From the NCBI GenBank assembly GCA_934646845.1, contig CAKUEV010000054.1:1-10032 (forward strand): 10,032 nucleotides of DNA, written 5' to 3'. The translations under genes and the position numbers were made by a program. Below, piece by piece: positions 1 to 6,310 of the stretch. Origin of the DNA: an uncultured Slackia sp. (lineage in GTDB: Bacteria; Actinomycetota; Coriobacteriia; Coriobacteriales; Eggerthellaceae). The notes beneath the pieces are model-generated. The model worked only from the letters and a program-made list of their open reading frames with translations, had not been told where the DNA came from and ran no database searches. Position 1 is the first letter of the stretch. Each line of letters begins with the position of its first letter.

Positions 1-2356
1 GCTCGGAAATAGGATCTTCGAGCAGGCGCTGAATCGCTCGACGCAACGGACGAGCGCCCATCGTGGTATCGGTGCCCTCCTTGGCCACAAGCGCACGAGC
101 TTCCGGCGTAAGGTTGATGGTCATATCCATGGCGATGAGGCGATCGCGCAAGTCGGCAACCATGAGGTCGACGATTTGGGCAATCTGCTCTTCGGTAAGA
201 CTCTTGAACACGATGATTTCGTCGAGGCGGTTCAAGAACTCGGGCCTGAAGAGCTTCTTCATCTCGCTCATCACGCGGCTCTTGATTTCCTTATCGGAAA
301 GGCCCTTCTGCGAATCGGGCGTGAAGCCAAGCGGCGCGGTTTCGGCGATTTGGCGAGCGCCCACATTCGAAGTCATGATGATAACCGTGTTGCGGAAGTC
401 GACCGAGCGGCCCTGCGAATCGGTAAGGCGGCCTTCCTCGAGAATCTGCAGCAAGATGTTGAACACATCGGGATGCGCCTTCTCAATTTCGTCGAACAGC
501 ACGACCGAATAAGGACGCTGGCGAACCGCCTTCGTAAGCTGACCGCCTTCATCGAAGCCCACGTAGCCCGGAGGCGAGCCCACCAGACGGCTCACGCTGT
601 GCTTCTCCATGTATTCCGACATGTCGAACGTGATAAGCGCTTCTTCGGTGCCGAAGAGGAATTCGGTGAGCGCCTTGGAAAGCTCAGTTTTACCCACGCC
701 CGAAGGTCCGAGGAAAATGAACGAACCACTGGGACGCTTCGGGTCTTTCAGGCCAGCACGGCTGCGACGAATTGCCTTCGACAGCGCCGTTACGGCCTCT
801 TCCTGACCGATGATGCGCTCATGCAGCACGCCTTCCATGCGCAGCAGCTTGTCGGCTTCAGCCTCGGTAAGGTTGCTCACGGGCACGCCAGTCGACATGC
901 TCACCACGTCGGCGATTTCGACTTCGGTGATATTGGCGAGCTCTTTGTCGGTTTCCTCGGAGAATTGCTTTTCCGCCTCGGCGCGCTTCTCTTCAAGCTG
1001 CTTTTCTTCGTCGCGAAGCTGCGCGGCGCGCTCGAATTCTTGCGCCGACGCCGCCTCTTCCTTGTCAAGGCGAACGCGGCGAAGCTCGTCGTCGAACTTG
1101 CGAATCTCATCGGGCAGCGTGCGATTGCGAATACGCATGCGCGCGCCAGCCTCGTCGAGCACGTCGATTGCCTTGTCGGGCAGGAAGCGGTCTTGGATAT
1201 AGCGCGACGACATAGAGACGGCAGCCTGCAGCGCCTCGTCGGAATAGCGCACGTGATGATGCGCCTCGTAGCGGTCACGAAGGCCGTCGAGAATGCGCAA
1301 AGCCTGTTCCTCGCTCGGCTCTTTCACGTTCACCGTTTGGAAGCGACGGGCGAGTGCGGAATCCTTCTCGAGATGCTTGCGGTATTCCTCGGTAGTGGTG
1401 GCGCCAATTACCTGCAGCTCGCCACGAGACAGCGGCGGCTTCAGAATAGCGGCGGCGTCGATGGAGCCTTCAGCGGAACCCGCGCCAATGATGGTATGCA
1501 TTTCGTCGATGAACAAAATGATGTTGCCGTCTTTGACGACTTCCTTAATGACCTTCTTCAGGCGCTCTTCGAACTCGCCGCGGTATTTGCTGCCTGCGAC
1601 CAGCGCGGACACGTCGAGGGTGATCACGCGCTTGCCCGAGATGATATCGGGCACCTGATCGGCCACGATGAGCTGCGCCAGACCTTCGACCACGGCGGTT
1701 TTGCCCACGCCGGGCTCGCCGATGAGCAGCGGGTTGTTCTTCTGGCGGCGCGAGAGCACCTGCATCACGCGTTCGATTTCGGCCGCACGACCGATAACGG
1801 GGTCGAGCTTGCCCGCCTTGGCTTTCGCGGTAAGGTCGGTGCCGAATTGCTCGAGCATGCTCTTCTCGCCATGGGGCTCGCCGCCAAAAAACGGCATGCC
1901 CGCAGCCACAGGCGCCGGCTGATCGACCAAATCGTTGAGCGCGGAACGAACGGCGTCGATTTCGACACCGAGCTTTGCCATCGCATCGATGGCGCCGCCC
2001 TCGCCTTCGCGCACAATGCCGAGCAGCAAATGCTCGGTGGAAATATAGCTTTGGCCCATTTGCATAGCTTCGCGCAGCGCATTTTCCAGCACGCGCTTGG
2101 TGCGCGGCGTGAACGAGATGTTCGCGCCCGCTTCGGCTTCTTGCTCGCCTTCGGCCATGCCGGTGACGACTTCAAGAGCCTTCTCGTACGTTATGCCCAC
2201 GCGTTCGAGAGCCTGCGCAGCAATGCCGTCAGGCTCTTTCGCCAGGCCAAGCAGCAAATGCTCGGTGCCCACATGCGGGCGCTTGAGCGCAGCGGCTTCC
2301 TCCCTGGCAAGCACAAGGACATGTCGCGCCTTGTCGGTAAATTTATCGAATGCCAT
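1..2356 (-). CDS. clpC: ATP-dependent Clp protease ATP-binding subunit ClpC (C-terminus cut off by window edge)
   Basis: This encodes a class I Clp/Hsp100 unfoldase that threads damaged or regulatory proteins into the ClpP peptidase in the cytoplasm. I read 785 codons from the ATG at 2356 ([14 protein letters not shown]) to the window edge; ClpC is usually about 810-850 residues, so only the extreme C-terminus is missing. Visible domains: two Clp_N repeats (about 4-145), first AAA+ module with Walker A GEPGVGKT (213-220) and Walker B FIDEMH (about 282-287), a short UVR-like middle domain (about 430-470) that separates ClpC from ClpB, and second AAA+ module with Walker A GPSGVGKT (550-557) and Walker B LFDEIE (about 620-625). 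An LGF tripeptide (676-678) sits where ClpC carries its ClpP-docking loop. The Shine-Dalgarno is weak (GGA about 8 nt upstream). A CIRCE-type operator overlaps the promoter, so heat-shock control by HrcA is likely. The gene stands alone, without ctsR, mcsA or mcsB in the window. Confidence 0.96.
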   Translation of the reverse strand, partial: MAFDKFTDKARHVLVLAREEAAALKRPHVGTEHLLLGLAKEPDGIAAQALERVGITYEKALEVVTGMAEGEQEAEAGANISFTPRTKRVLENALREAMQMGQSYISTEHLLLGIVREGEGGAIDAMAKLGVEIDAVRSALNDLVDQPAPVAAGMPFFGGEPHGEKSMLEQFGTDLTAKAKAGKLDPVIGRAAEIERVMQVLSRRQKNNPLLIGEPGVGKTAVVEGLAQLIVADQVPDIISGKRVITLDVSALVAGSKYRGEFEERLKKVIKEVVKDGNIILFIDEMHTIIGAGSAEGSIDAAAILKPPLSRGELQVIGATTTEEYRKHLEKDSALARRFQTVNVKEPSEEQALRILDGLRDRYEAHHHVRYSDEALQAAVSMSSRYIQDRFLPDKAIDVLDEAGARMRIRNRTLPDEIRKFDDELRRVRLDKEEAASAQEFERAAQLRDEEKQLEEKRAEAEKQFSEETDKELANITEVEIADVVSMSTGVPVSNLTEAEADKLLRMEGVLHERIIGQEEAVTALSKAIRRSRAGLKDPKRPSGSFIFLGPSGVGKTELSKALTEFLFGTEEALITFDMSEYMEKHSVSRLVGSPPGYVGFDEGGQLTKAVRQRPYSVVLFDEIEKAHPDVFNILLQILEEGRLTDSQGRSVDFRNTVIIMTSNVGARQIAETAPLGFTPDSQKGLSDKEIKSRVMSEMKKLFRPEFLNRLDEIIVFKSLTEEQIAQIVDLMVADLRDRLIAMDMTINLTPEARALVAKEGTDTTMGARPLRRAIQRLLEDPISE

Positions 2357-2389
2357 ATACGGTCCATTTCTGTAGAAGTTGCTGAATGT

Positions 2390-2419
2390 ATGCTAGCACT
2401 CATTCGCAATGAGTGCCAA
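2390..2419 (-). promoter_or_regulatory. clpC promoter with embedded CIRCE (HrcA) operator
   Basis: Plus-strand 2393-2419 reads CTAGCACTC, nine bases, GAGTGCCAA, matching the CIRCE consensus TTAGCACTC-N9-GAGTGCTAA at 16 of 18 half-site positions. The spacer ATTCGCAAT is itself nearly palindromic, extending the dyad. On the minus strand the same sequence forms a promoter: -35 TTGGCA (2414-2419), an 18-bp spacer, and -10 TAGCAT (2390-2395). The operator therefore overlaps both boxes, and a bound repressor should block RNA polymerase. The expected transcription start is near 2383, giving a leader of about 27 nt before the clpC ATG. HrcA binding to CIRCE is established for groE and dnaK operons; its use here is inferred from the sequence. 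Confidence 0.85.
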
Positions 2420-2463
2420 AGCTTCACATGCGCGATACCTTCTTGTTGACAATCAATTGGGCC

Positions 2464-2587
2464 TCAAGCTTGGCGGTTCCATCCCTGGTTTCAGCTCGGT
2501 CAAGTCCTGCTCGCGACGAACAGCACATTTAGTGCTGTTCTGCTCGTGCGGAATCTACTGAAACCAGGGACGGAACCGCCAAGTCAA
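2464..2587. repeat. Nested inverted repeat with 26-bp arms, MITE-like
   Basis: Arms at 2469-2494 and 2558-2583 are inverted copies matching at 25 of 26 positions (the exception is A2481 against C2571). They enclose 63 bp containing a second, perfect 9-bp hairpin: GAACAGCAC (2518-2526), loop ATTTA, GTGCTGTTC (2532-2540). TCAA occurs immediately outside both ends if the element is taken as 2468-2583 (at 2464-2467 and 2584-2587), which could be a 4-bp target-site duplication. No T-tract follows the stem on either strand, so it is not an ordinary intrinsic terminator. It contains no ORF. It could be a miniature inverted-repeat element, a REP-like dispersed repeat or a structured RNA between lysS and clpC. 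Confidence 0.8.
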
Positions 2588-2735
2588 AACAAAATTGGCT
2601 ATAGGGCAAAATACATCTCTACATGCTAGCTTCAATAGAATTCGCTCGTTGAGATGCCTCGATCGGCTCAATTAGACGCACCTCCGTTCGACCGGGTCGG
2701 AATAACAACCATAGCTCGGGACCCAGCCAGAGACG
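2588..2735. other. Noncoding spacer between inverted repeat and lysS terminator
   Basis: This belongs to the 412-bp gap between the lysS stop and the clpC start. I see no gene, tRNA or convincing promoter in it. Short plus-strand frames here run through the lysS terminator and lack a plausible ribosome binding site. In Mycobacterium tuberculosis the corresponding lysS-clpC1 interval holds lsr2, but no Lsr2-like frame is present here. Confidence 0.6.
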
Positions 2736-2763
2736 AAAAAGGCCGCCCTTGCGGACGGCCTTT
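2736..2763 (-). terminator. Intrinsic terminator of lysS
   Basis: On the minus strand an 11-bp stem (AAAGGCCGTCC / GGGCGGCCTTT, with one U-G pair) closes a GCAA tetraloop and runs into a TTTTT tract. It starts 5 nt after the lysS TAG. On the plus strand the wobble pair becomes a C/A mismatch, so the hairpin is built for minus-strand RNA. Confidence 0.9.
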
Positions 2764-2768
2764 GATTG

Positions 2769-4730
2769 CTAGTAGAGCTTTGCGCCAGCGGGAATCGCGC
2801 TGTCGAGCTGCAGCAGGTTCAAGCGCTCCTCGCCATTCTCTTCATGGATGGCAGAAAGCAGCATGCCGCACGAATCGATACCCATCATCTTGCGCGGAGG
2901 CAAGTTCGTGATAGCCACGAGCGTCTTGCCCACCAGGTCTTCGGGTTCATAGTCGGCATGGATGCCCGAAAGAATGGTGCGCTCGACGTCGGTGCCGTCG
3001 TCGAGCTTGAACGCCAGAAGCTTCTTCGACTTCTTCACGGCCTCGCACGCCTTCACCTTCACCACGCGGAAATCGCTCTTGCTGAAGGTTTCGAAATCGA
3101 CGAATTCCTCAAACAGGGGCTCAACGGCAACCTTCGAGTAATCGATGGTCGGAATCATCGAGGTGACGAACGGGCTTGCCGTGGCGGCATCCTGCGCCTC
3201 TTTGGCGGCCTTCGCGCCGCTCTTCGCGCCAGCCTCGGGCTTCATGTGCGGGAACAGCAGCACGTCGCGAATGCTCGCGGAGTTGGTGAGCAGCATCACC
3301 ACGCGGTCGATGCCGATGCCAATGCCGCCCGCAGGAGGCATGCCATATTCCAGGGCGCGCACGTAGTCTTCGTCATATTCCATGGCCTCATCGTCGCCGC
3401 CGGCCTTTTCAGCCATCTGAGCGGCAAAGCGCTCGGCCTGGTCAACCGGGTCGTTAAGCTCGGAGAACGCGTTGGCGTATTCGTGGCCGGCGATAACGAG
3501 CTCGAAGCGATGCGTGAGACGAGGATCGTCTTCATAGCGCTTGGCGAGAGGCGAAACCTCAATGGGGTAATCGCACACGAACGTGGGGTTCACGATGGTG
3601 TCTTCGCCGAGCTCGTCGTAGATTTCGGCAATGAGCTTGCCCGCAGTCCACTCGGGTTTCACTTCCAAGCCCTTGCCGCGCGCGGCTTCAGCCAACACGT
3701 CGACCGGCGTGTCGATGGTAACTTCGAAGCCCAAAACCTCAGAAACGATATCGGTCATGGGACGGCTTGCCCACTCGCCCGACAAATCGATCTGCTGGCC
3801 CTGGTACTCAATGACCTCGGGGTTGCCCACCGCGGCATTGGCGGCCTTGATAACGCCCTGGGCAAGCGCCTTCATGCCGTCGAGGTCGCTGTAGGCGCGG
3901 TACGCCTCCATGGTGGTGAACTCGGGGTTGTGCGTAAGGTCCATGCCCTCGTTGCGGAAAATGCGGCCAATCTCGAACACGCTCTCGAAGCCACCAACCA
4001 GGCAGCGCTTCAAATGGAGCTCGGTTGCAATGCGCAGGTAGCATTCCTGGTCAAGCGCATTGAAATGCGTAATGAACGGCTTAGCCGTAGCGCCGCCCTG
4101 AATGGTTTGCAGAATCGGCGTTTCAACTTCGATGTAGCCATCAGATTCCATGTAACGGCGGAACGTGGAAAGGATGGTGGAGCGCTTGCGGAAGGTGTCG
4201 CGCACGTCTTCGTTCACGATGAGGTCGACGTAGCGCTGGCGGTAGCGGGTCTCTTTGTCGGAGAGGCCATGGAACTTCTCGGGAAGCGGACGCACAGCCT
4301 TCGAAAGCAGCGTAAGGGCGCGCGGGGCGATGGAGAGCTCGCCGCGCTTCGTGCGCACGACAACGCCCTCGACGTTCACGATATCGCCCAGGTCGAGGTT
4401 GCGCAGAAGCCCCCAATCGACCTCGGACATGTCGTTGATGCGGCAGAAAAGCTGAATGTCGGCCGTGGTGTCGCGCACCACGAGGAACATGATTTTGCCC
4501 TGACCACGCTTGGCTACAATACGGCCGCCGATTTTCACGACGTCCTCGGTGTCTTCGCCCGTCGCAAGGTCGGCGTACTTCGCAACGATGTCGCGCACGT
4601 AGTCGGTCACTTCAGAGTGCTCGGGGTACGGGTTCACGCCGCGAGCGATGTAGTCTTCGCGCTTGGAAAGACGCAGCGCACGCTCGTCGTTGAGCAGCTC
4701 GGGGGCAATGGTGTTTTCGGTATCGGTCAT
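2769..4730 (-). CDS. lysS: Lysyl-tRNA synthetase (class II) with C-terminal tRNA-binding domain
   Basis: Class IIb LysRS charges tRNA-Lys with lysine using ATP in the cytoplasm. Domains in order: N-terminal OB-fold anticodon-binding domain (about 63-145, KIGGRIVAKRGQGKIMF); catalytic core with motif 1 (about 190-215), motif 2 (FEIGRIFRNEGMDLTHNPEFT, 252-272) and motif 3 (GGIGIGIDRVVMLLT, 468-482). The protein is 653 residues against about 490-510 for a typical bacterial LysRS. The extra part is an Ala/Lys-rich linker (about 498-530) and an EMAPII/MetRS-beta-type tRNA-binding domain (about 543-653: FRVVKVKACEAVKKSKKLL, TILSGI, LPPRKMMGIDSCGML). The reading frame is continuous through the junction, so this is a true fusion. 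The start has a good GAAGAGG Shine-Dalgarno 7 nt upstream (4738-4744). The gene lies downstream of greA but is separated from it by two terminator-like hairpins, so it probably has its own promoter. Identity is certain; the role of the extra domain (stronger, less specific tRNA binding) is inferred from the family. Confidence 0.97.
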   Translation of the reverse strand: MTDTENTIAPELLNDERALRLSKREDYIARGVNPYPEHSEVTDYVRDIVAKYADLATGEDTEDVVKIGGRIVAKRGQGKIMFLVVRDTTADIQLFCRINDMSEVDWGLLRNLDLGDIVNVEGVVVRTKRGELSIAPRALTLLSKAVRPLPEKFHGLSDKETRYRQRYVDLIVNEDVRDTFRKRSTILSTFRRYMESDGYIEVETPILQTIQGGATAKPFITHFNALDQECYLRIATELHLKRCLVGGFESVFEIGRIFRNEGMDLTHNPEFTTMEAYRAYSDLDGMKALAQGVIKAANAAVGNPEVIEYQGQQIDLSGEWASRPMTDIVSEVLGFEVTIDTPVDVLAEAARGKGLEVKPEWTAGKLIAEIYDELGEDTIVNPTFVCDYPIEVSPLAKRYEDDPRLTHRFELVIAGHEYANAFSELNDPVDQAERFAAQMAEKAGGDDEAMEYDEDYVRALEYGMPPAGGIGIGIDRVVMLLTNSASIRDVLLFPHMKPEAGAKSGAKAAKEAQDAATASPFVTSMIPTIDYSKVAVEPLFEEFVDFETFSKSDFRVVKVKACEAVKKSKKLLAFKLDDGTDVERTILSGIHADYEPEDLVGKTLVAITNLPPRKMMGIDSCGMLLSAIHEENGEERLNLLQLDSAIPAGAKLY

Positions 4731-4796
4731 TTGAAAACCTCTTCGTTTCCAGATGTGGTGATGAACAAAAGCATTCTATCGCAGGTCAAGCGACAA

Positions 4797-4832
4797 GTGC
4801 GAAAGGTCGCAGATTATACGTCGCTTTCGCAC
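4797..4832 (-). promoter_or_regulatory. Candidate lysS promoter: TATAAT box inside a perfect inverted repeat
   Basis: The minus strand has a perfect TATAAT (4813-4818) about 83 nt upstream of the lysS ATG. No strong -35 is present at the right distance; the best is a T-rich run in the terminator just upstream. The box lies in the 18-bp loop of a perfect 9-bp inverted repeat, GTGCGAAAG (4797-4805) and CTTTCGCAC (4824-4832). That placement suits an operator or a leader hairpin. A second possible -10, TAGAAT, is at 4773-4778. The promoter call is tentative; the repeat itself is certain. Confidence 0.45.
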
Positions 4833-4834
4833 CA

Positions 4835-4872
4835 AATAAAAAAAGGGACAGAGGACAATCCCCTGCCCCTTT
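4835..4872 (-). terminator. Strong intrinsic terminator upstream of lysS
   Basis: In minus-strand RNA a 14-bp stem (arms 4859-4872 and 4842-4855) closes a UUG loop and is followed by a run of seven T and then ATTT. Two positions that are mismatched on the plus strand become G-U pairs on the minus strand, fixing the direction. It lies about 265 bp beyond the greA stop and so would end any transcript crossing the 4873-5105 region, or act as a backup terminator for greA. Confidence 0.85.
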
Positions 4873-5105
4873 CGATGGCGAGTTGGAATAATCGCATACG
4901 CGTCTAAGACGACGGGAAGCGGCGCAGCGAAGCAGATTCGCGCGTGGCGAGGCGCCCGCAGACTGCGGAAGCTGCATCCACACCAAGGACAGCGAGAAGC
5001 CTCGCGGCGAGGCAGGTTCGCTTGATGGCGAGGCGCCGCGTACTTCGGTACGCAAGCCGAAGCCAGAAAGTGAAAATGCCCGCCGTGTGGCTTCGCAGCG
5101 GCAGC
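4873..5105. other. 233-bp hairpin-rich gap with degenerate direct repeats, no supported gene
   Basis: The stretch between the two terminators shows an imperfect direct repeat of about 25 bp (4932-4956 and 5012-5037, both ending GGCGAGGCGCC) spaced 80 bp apart. It also has several local palindromes: CCGCAG-A-CTGCGG (4955-4967), GCCTCGC-G-GCGAGGC (4999-5013), and GCGTAC-TTCG-GTACGC (5036-5051), a UUCG-capped stem on the plus strand. Short frames of 67-89 codons exist on both strands but have no good ribosome binding sites and are rich in Arg, Ala and Ser, as expected of GC-rich noncoding DNA. It could be a dispersed intergenic repeat or a structured RNA ended by the 4842-4872 terminator. Confidence 0.5.
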
Positions 5106-5137
5106 AAAGTACGCTGGCCGGAAGGCCAGCGTACTTT
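5106..5137 (-). terminator. greA terminator hairpin
   Basis: A perfect 14-bp stem, AAAGTACGCTGGCC (5106-5119) and its inverse (5124-5137), closes a 4-nt loop and touches the last base of the greA stop codon. The T-tract is short on both strands (TTT after the stem on the minus strand), so termination may be incomplete. Confidence 0.75.
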
Positions 5138-5604
5138 TAATGTTCGATCTTGAGAATCGTCATCTTGATTTCGCGGCCGGTAGGACCGATGGCGGTTACT
5201 TCGTCATCTTTCTTATGGCCGAGAAGAGCGGCGCCGACGGGGCTTTCGTTGGAAATCTTGCCCGCAGCGGCGTCGGCTTCGGCACCACCAACGATGGTGA
5301 ACACGCGCTCTTTGCCGCCCATGTTCACCGTGACAATAGCGCCAACGGTAACCTTGTTGGACTTCTTCGGCGTATCGACGATCGTTGCCTCAGAGAGAAT
5401 CTGGTTGATCTCGGCGATACGAGCCTCGACCATGCCCTGCTCGTTCTTCGCATCGTCGTATTCGGAGTTCTCGGAAATGTCGCCGAATTCGCGAGCAACC
5501 TTGATGCGCTCGCCAACCTCGGCGCGCTTCTCGGTTTCGAGGTAATGCAGCTCCTGCTCGAGCTTCTCGCGGCCCTCGGGAGTAAGGATGTAATCGCTAC
5601 CCAT
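5137..5604 (-). CDS. greA: Transcription elongation factor GreA
   Basis: GreA enters the secondary channel of RNA polymerase and stimulates cleavage of the 3' end of backtracked RNA, rescuing stalled complexes. The 155-residue product (family usual about 157-160) has the N-terminal antiparallel coiled coil (about 1-75) whose tip carries DISENSEYD (42-50), including the conserved acidic residues Asp42 and Glu45 that hold the catalytic metal. The C-terminal FKBP-like domain follows (about 80-155: VTVGAIVTVNMGGKERVFTIVG ending MTILKIEH). The frame extends upstream to 5724, but the ATG at 5604 is preceded by an AGGTG Shine-Dalgarno at proper spacing, and the extra upstream residues match nothing in GreA and would run through the tatA terminator. 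It is downstream of tatA and upstream of lysS, each separated by terminators. I saw no clear promoter in 5605-5694. Confidence 0.96.
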   Translation of the reverse strand: MGSDYILTPEGREKLEQELHYLETEKRAEVGERIKVAREFGDISENSEYDDAKNEQGMVEARIAEINQILSEATIVDTPKKSNKVTVGAIVTVNMGGKERVFTIVGGAEADAAAGKISNESPVGAALLGHKKDDEVTAIGPTGREIKMTILKIEH

Positions 5605-5690
5605 TTCGTGACACCTAATTTCAAAAATCGATTCAGCGGCAAAAGGCCGCCCTTTTACTAAAACGGGCACGCAATGCGTGCTCGTATAAG

Positions 5691-5721
5691 AAAACGGCAT
5701 GTCGGGCCAGCCGACACGCCG
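5691..5721 (-). terminator. tatA terminator
   Basis: The minus-strand stem CGGCGTGTCGG / CCGACATGCCG (11 bp, one G-U pair; arms 5711-5721 and 5695-5705) has a 5-nt loop and is followed by TTTTCTTAT. It lies 24 nt past the tatA stop. Two smaller hairpins follow (around 5667-5681 and 5638-5656) in the greA leader. Confidence 0.85.
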
Positions 5722-5745
5722 CATATTACCTTAAGGGAGAATGTG

Positions 5746-6042
5746 CTACTCTTCTTCAGCCTTTGCAACAGGCTCAGCAGCTTCGGTCGCATCTTCCGCT
5801 TCAGCCTTTTCAGCAGCCTGCTTCTTCGCAGCAGCAGCCTTCTTTTTACGGGGCTTCTCGGCGGGAGCTTCTTCCTCAGACGCGTCCATTTCCTTCTTGG
5901 CGCTTCCCATGCCATCGCGCAGGTTCTTCACCGTGCGGCCAAGCGCAGAGCCGAGCTTCGGAAGGTTCTTGGGGCCAAAGATAAGCAGAGCAACGGCCAG
6001 AATGATGAGGAGCTCAGGAACTCCAAGACCAAAGATTTTCAT
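5746..6042 (-). CDS. tatA: Sec-independent protein translocase protein TatA
   Basis: TatA forms the membrane part of the twin-arginine pathway, which exports folded proteins. The 98-residue product begins MKIFGLGVPELLIILAVALL, one transmembrane helix (about 5-23), followed by the hallmark FGP hinge (22-24) and KLPxLGxALG-like amphipathic helix (KNLPKLGSALGRTVKN, 25-40). The tail from 46 on is highly charged and Ala/Lys/Glu-rich, typical of TatA. An ATG 30 nt upstream (6072) is in frame, but the chosen start has a near-perfect GGAGG 5 nt upstream, while the upstream ATG falls in the 6065-6081 palindrome with no Shine-Dalgarno. tatC is not in the window. It lies 65 nt downstream of tRNA-Pro and close to two genes whose products carry Tat signals, which fits a shared role. 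TatA and TatB/E are hard to tell apart; length and tail favour TatA. Confidence 0.93.
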   Translation of the reverse strand: MKIFGLGVPELLIILAVALLIFGPKNLPKLGSALGRTVKNLRDGMGSAKKEMDASEEEAPAEKPRKKKAAAAKKQAAEKAEAEDATEAAEPVAKAEEE

Positions 6043-6064
6043 GCAAGCCTCCAAGTTTTGGGGC

Positions 6065-6081
6065 CCGGCCAATATGGCCGG
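6065..6081. repeat. Palindrome in the tatA leader
   Basis: CCGGCCA-ATA-TGGCCGG is a perfect 7-bp inverted repeat between the tRNA-Pro 3' end and the tatA ribosome binding site. On the minus strand the T-rich run (CTTTTTTGTTTT) comes before the hairpin, not after, so it does not look like a tRNA terminator. It may be a leader hairpin or an RNA processing signal. Confidence 0.55.
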
Positions 6082-6107
6082 AAAACAAAAAAGCTGGTGC
6101 GATTAAA

Positions 6108-6184
6108 TGGTCGGGACGACAGGATTTGAACCTGCGGCCTCTGCGTCCCGAACGCAGCGCTCTACCAAACTGAGCCACGTCCCG
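6108..6184 (-). tRNA. tRNA-Pro (anticodon CGG)
   Basis: A full 77-nt cloverleaf can be folded by eye: acceptor CGGGACG / CGTCCCG, D-stem GCTC / GAGC with loop AGTTTGGTA, anticodon stem CTGCG / CGCAG with loop TTCGGGA (anticodon CGG, reading CCG proline codons), a 5-nt variable region, T-stem GCAGG / CCTGT with loop TTCAAAT, discriminator A and an encoded CCA. It has its own promoter upstream, and tatA follows 65 nt downstream on the same strand. Confidence 0.97.
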
Positions 6185-6207
6185 ACTTCTCGCAAACAGC
6201 GGGCTAT

Positions 6208-6235
6208 ATATTAACACACGCACCGAACAATGCAA
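6208..6235 (-). promoter_or_regulatory. Promoter of tRNA-Pro (and possibly tatA)
   Basis: On the minus strand TTGCAT (6230-6235), a 16-bp spacer and TAATAT (6208-6213, continuing into TATA) form a sigma-70-type promoter whose start should fall near 6201, about 17 nt before the mature tRNA 5' end. The -10 lies in the most AT-rich stretch of this gap. Confidence 0.6.
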
Positions 6236-6269
6236 GCACTTTTTTTCGACTTCGTAGGCAATCTAAACG

Positions 6270-6300
6270 AAAAAAGGCACCGACCTGGGTCGATGCCTTT
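6270..6300 (-). terminator. Terminator of the downstream NlpC/P60 gene
   Basis: The minus-strand stem AAAGGCATCGAC / GTCGGTGCCTTT (12 bp, one U-G pair) has loop CCAG and is followed by three further T's that extend the closing TTT into a TTTTTT run. It lies 11 nt after the stop codon at 6311-6313. Confidence 0.9.
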
Positions 6301-6310
6301 CAATTCCTGC

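Noticed and set aside
176..2449. 757-codon plus-strand open frame
   Set aside because: It is antisense to clpC, whose frame gives an unmistakable Clp ATPase. The antisense product is His/Ala/Leu-rich with no domain, a known effect of codon bias in GC-rich genes.
2469..2583. Reading the nested inverted repeat as an intrinsic terminator
   Set aside because: No T-tract follows the stem on either strand, the 63-bp interior is far larger than a terminator loop, and lysS already has a terminator 150 bp earlier.
2654..2911. 85-codon plus-strand ORF with an EKGRPCGRP segment
   Set aside because: That segment is translation through the lysS terminator hairpin, and the rest is antisense to lysS.
2766..4907. 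713-codon plus-strand open frame
   Set aside because: It is antisense to lysS and runs through lysS regulatory DNA and a terminator. No domain is visible, and the lysS frame has all class II synthetase motifs.
4786..5055. 89-codon minus-strand ORF in the greA-lysS gap
   Set aside because: It reads through the strong terminator at 4842-4872, has no good Shine-Dalgarno and has the Ser/Arg/Ala composition of noncoding GC-rich DNA.
5605..5724. 40-residue N-terminal extension of GreA
   Set aside because: It overlaps the tatA terminator, matches nothing in GreA, and the internal ATG at 5604 has a proper Shine-Dalgarno.
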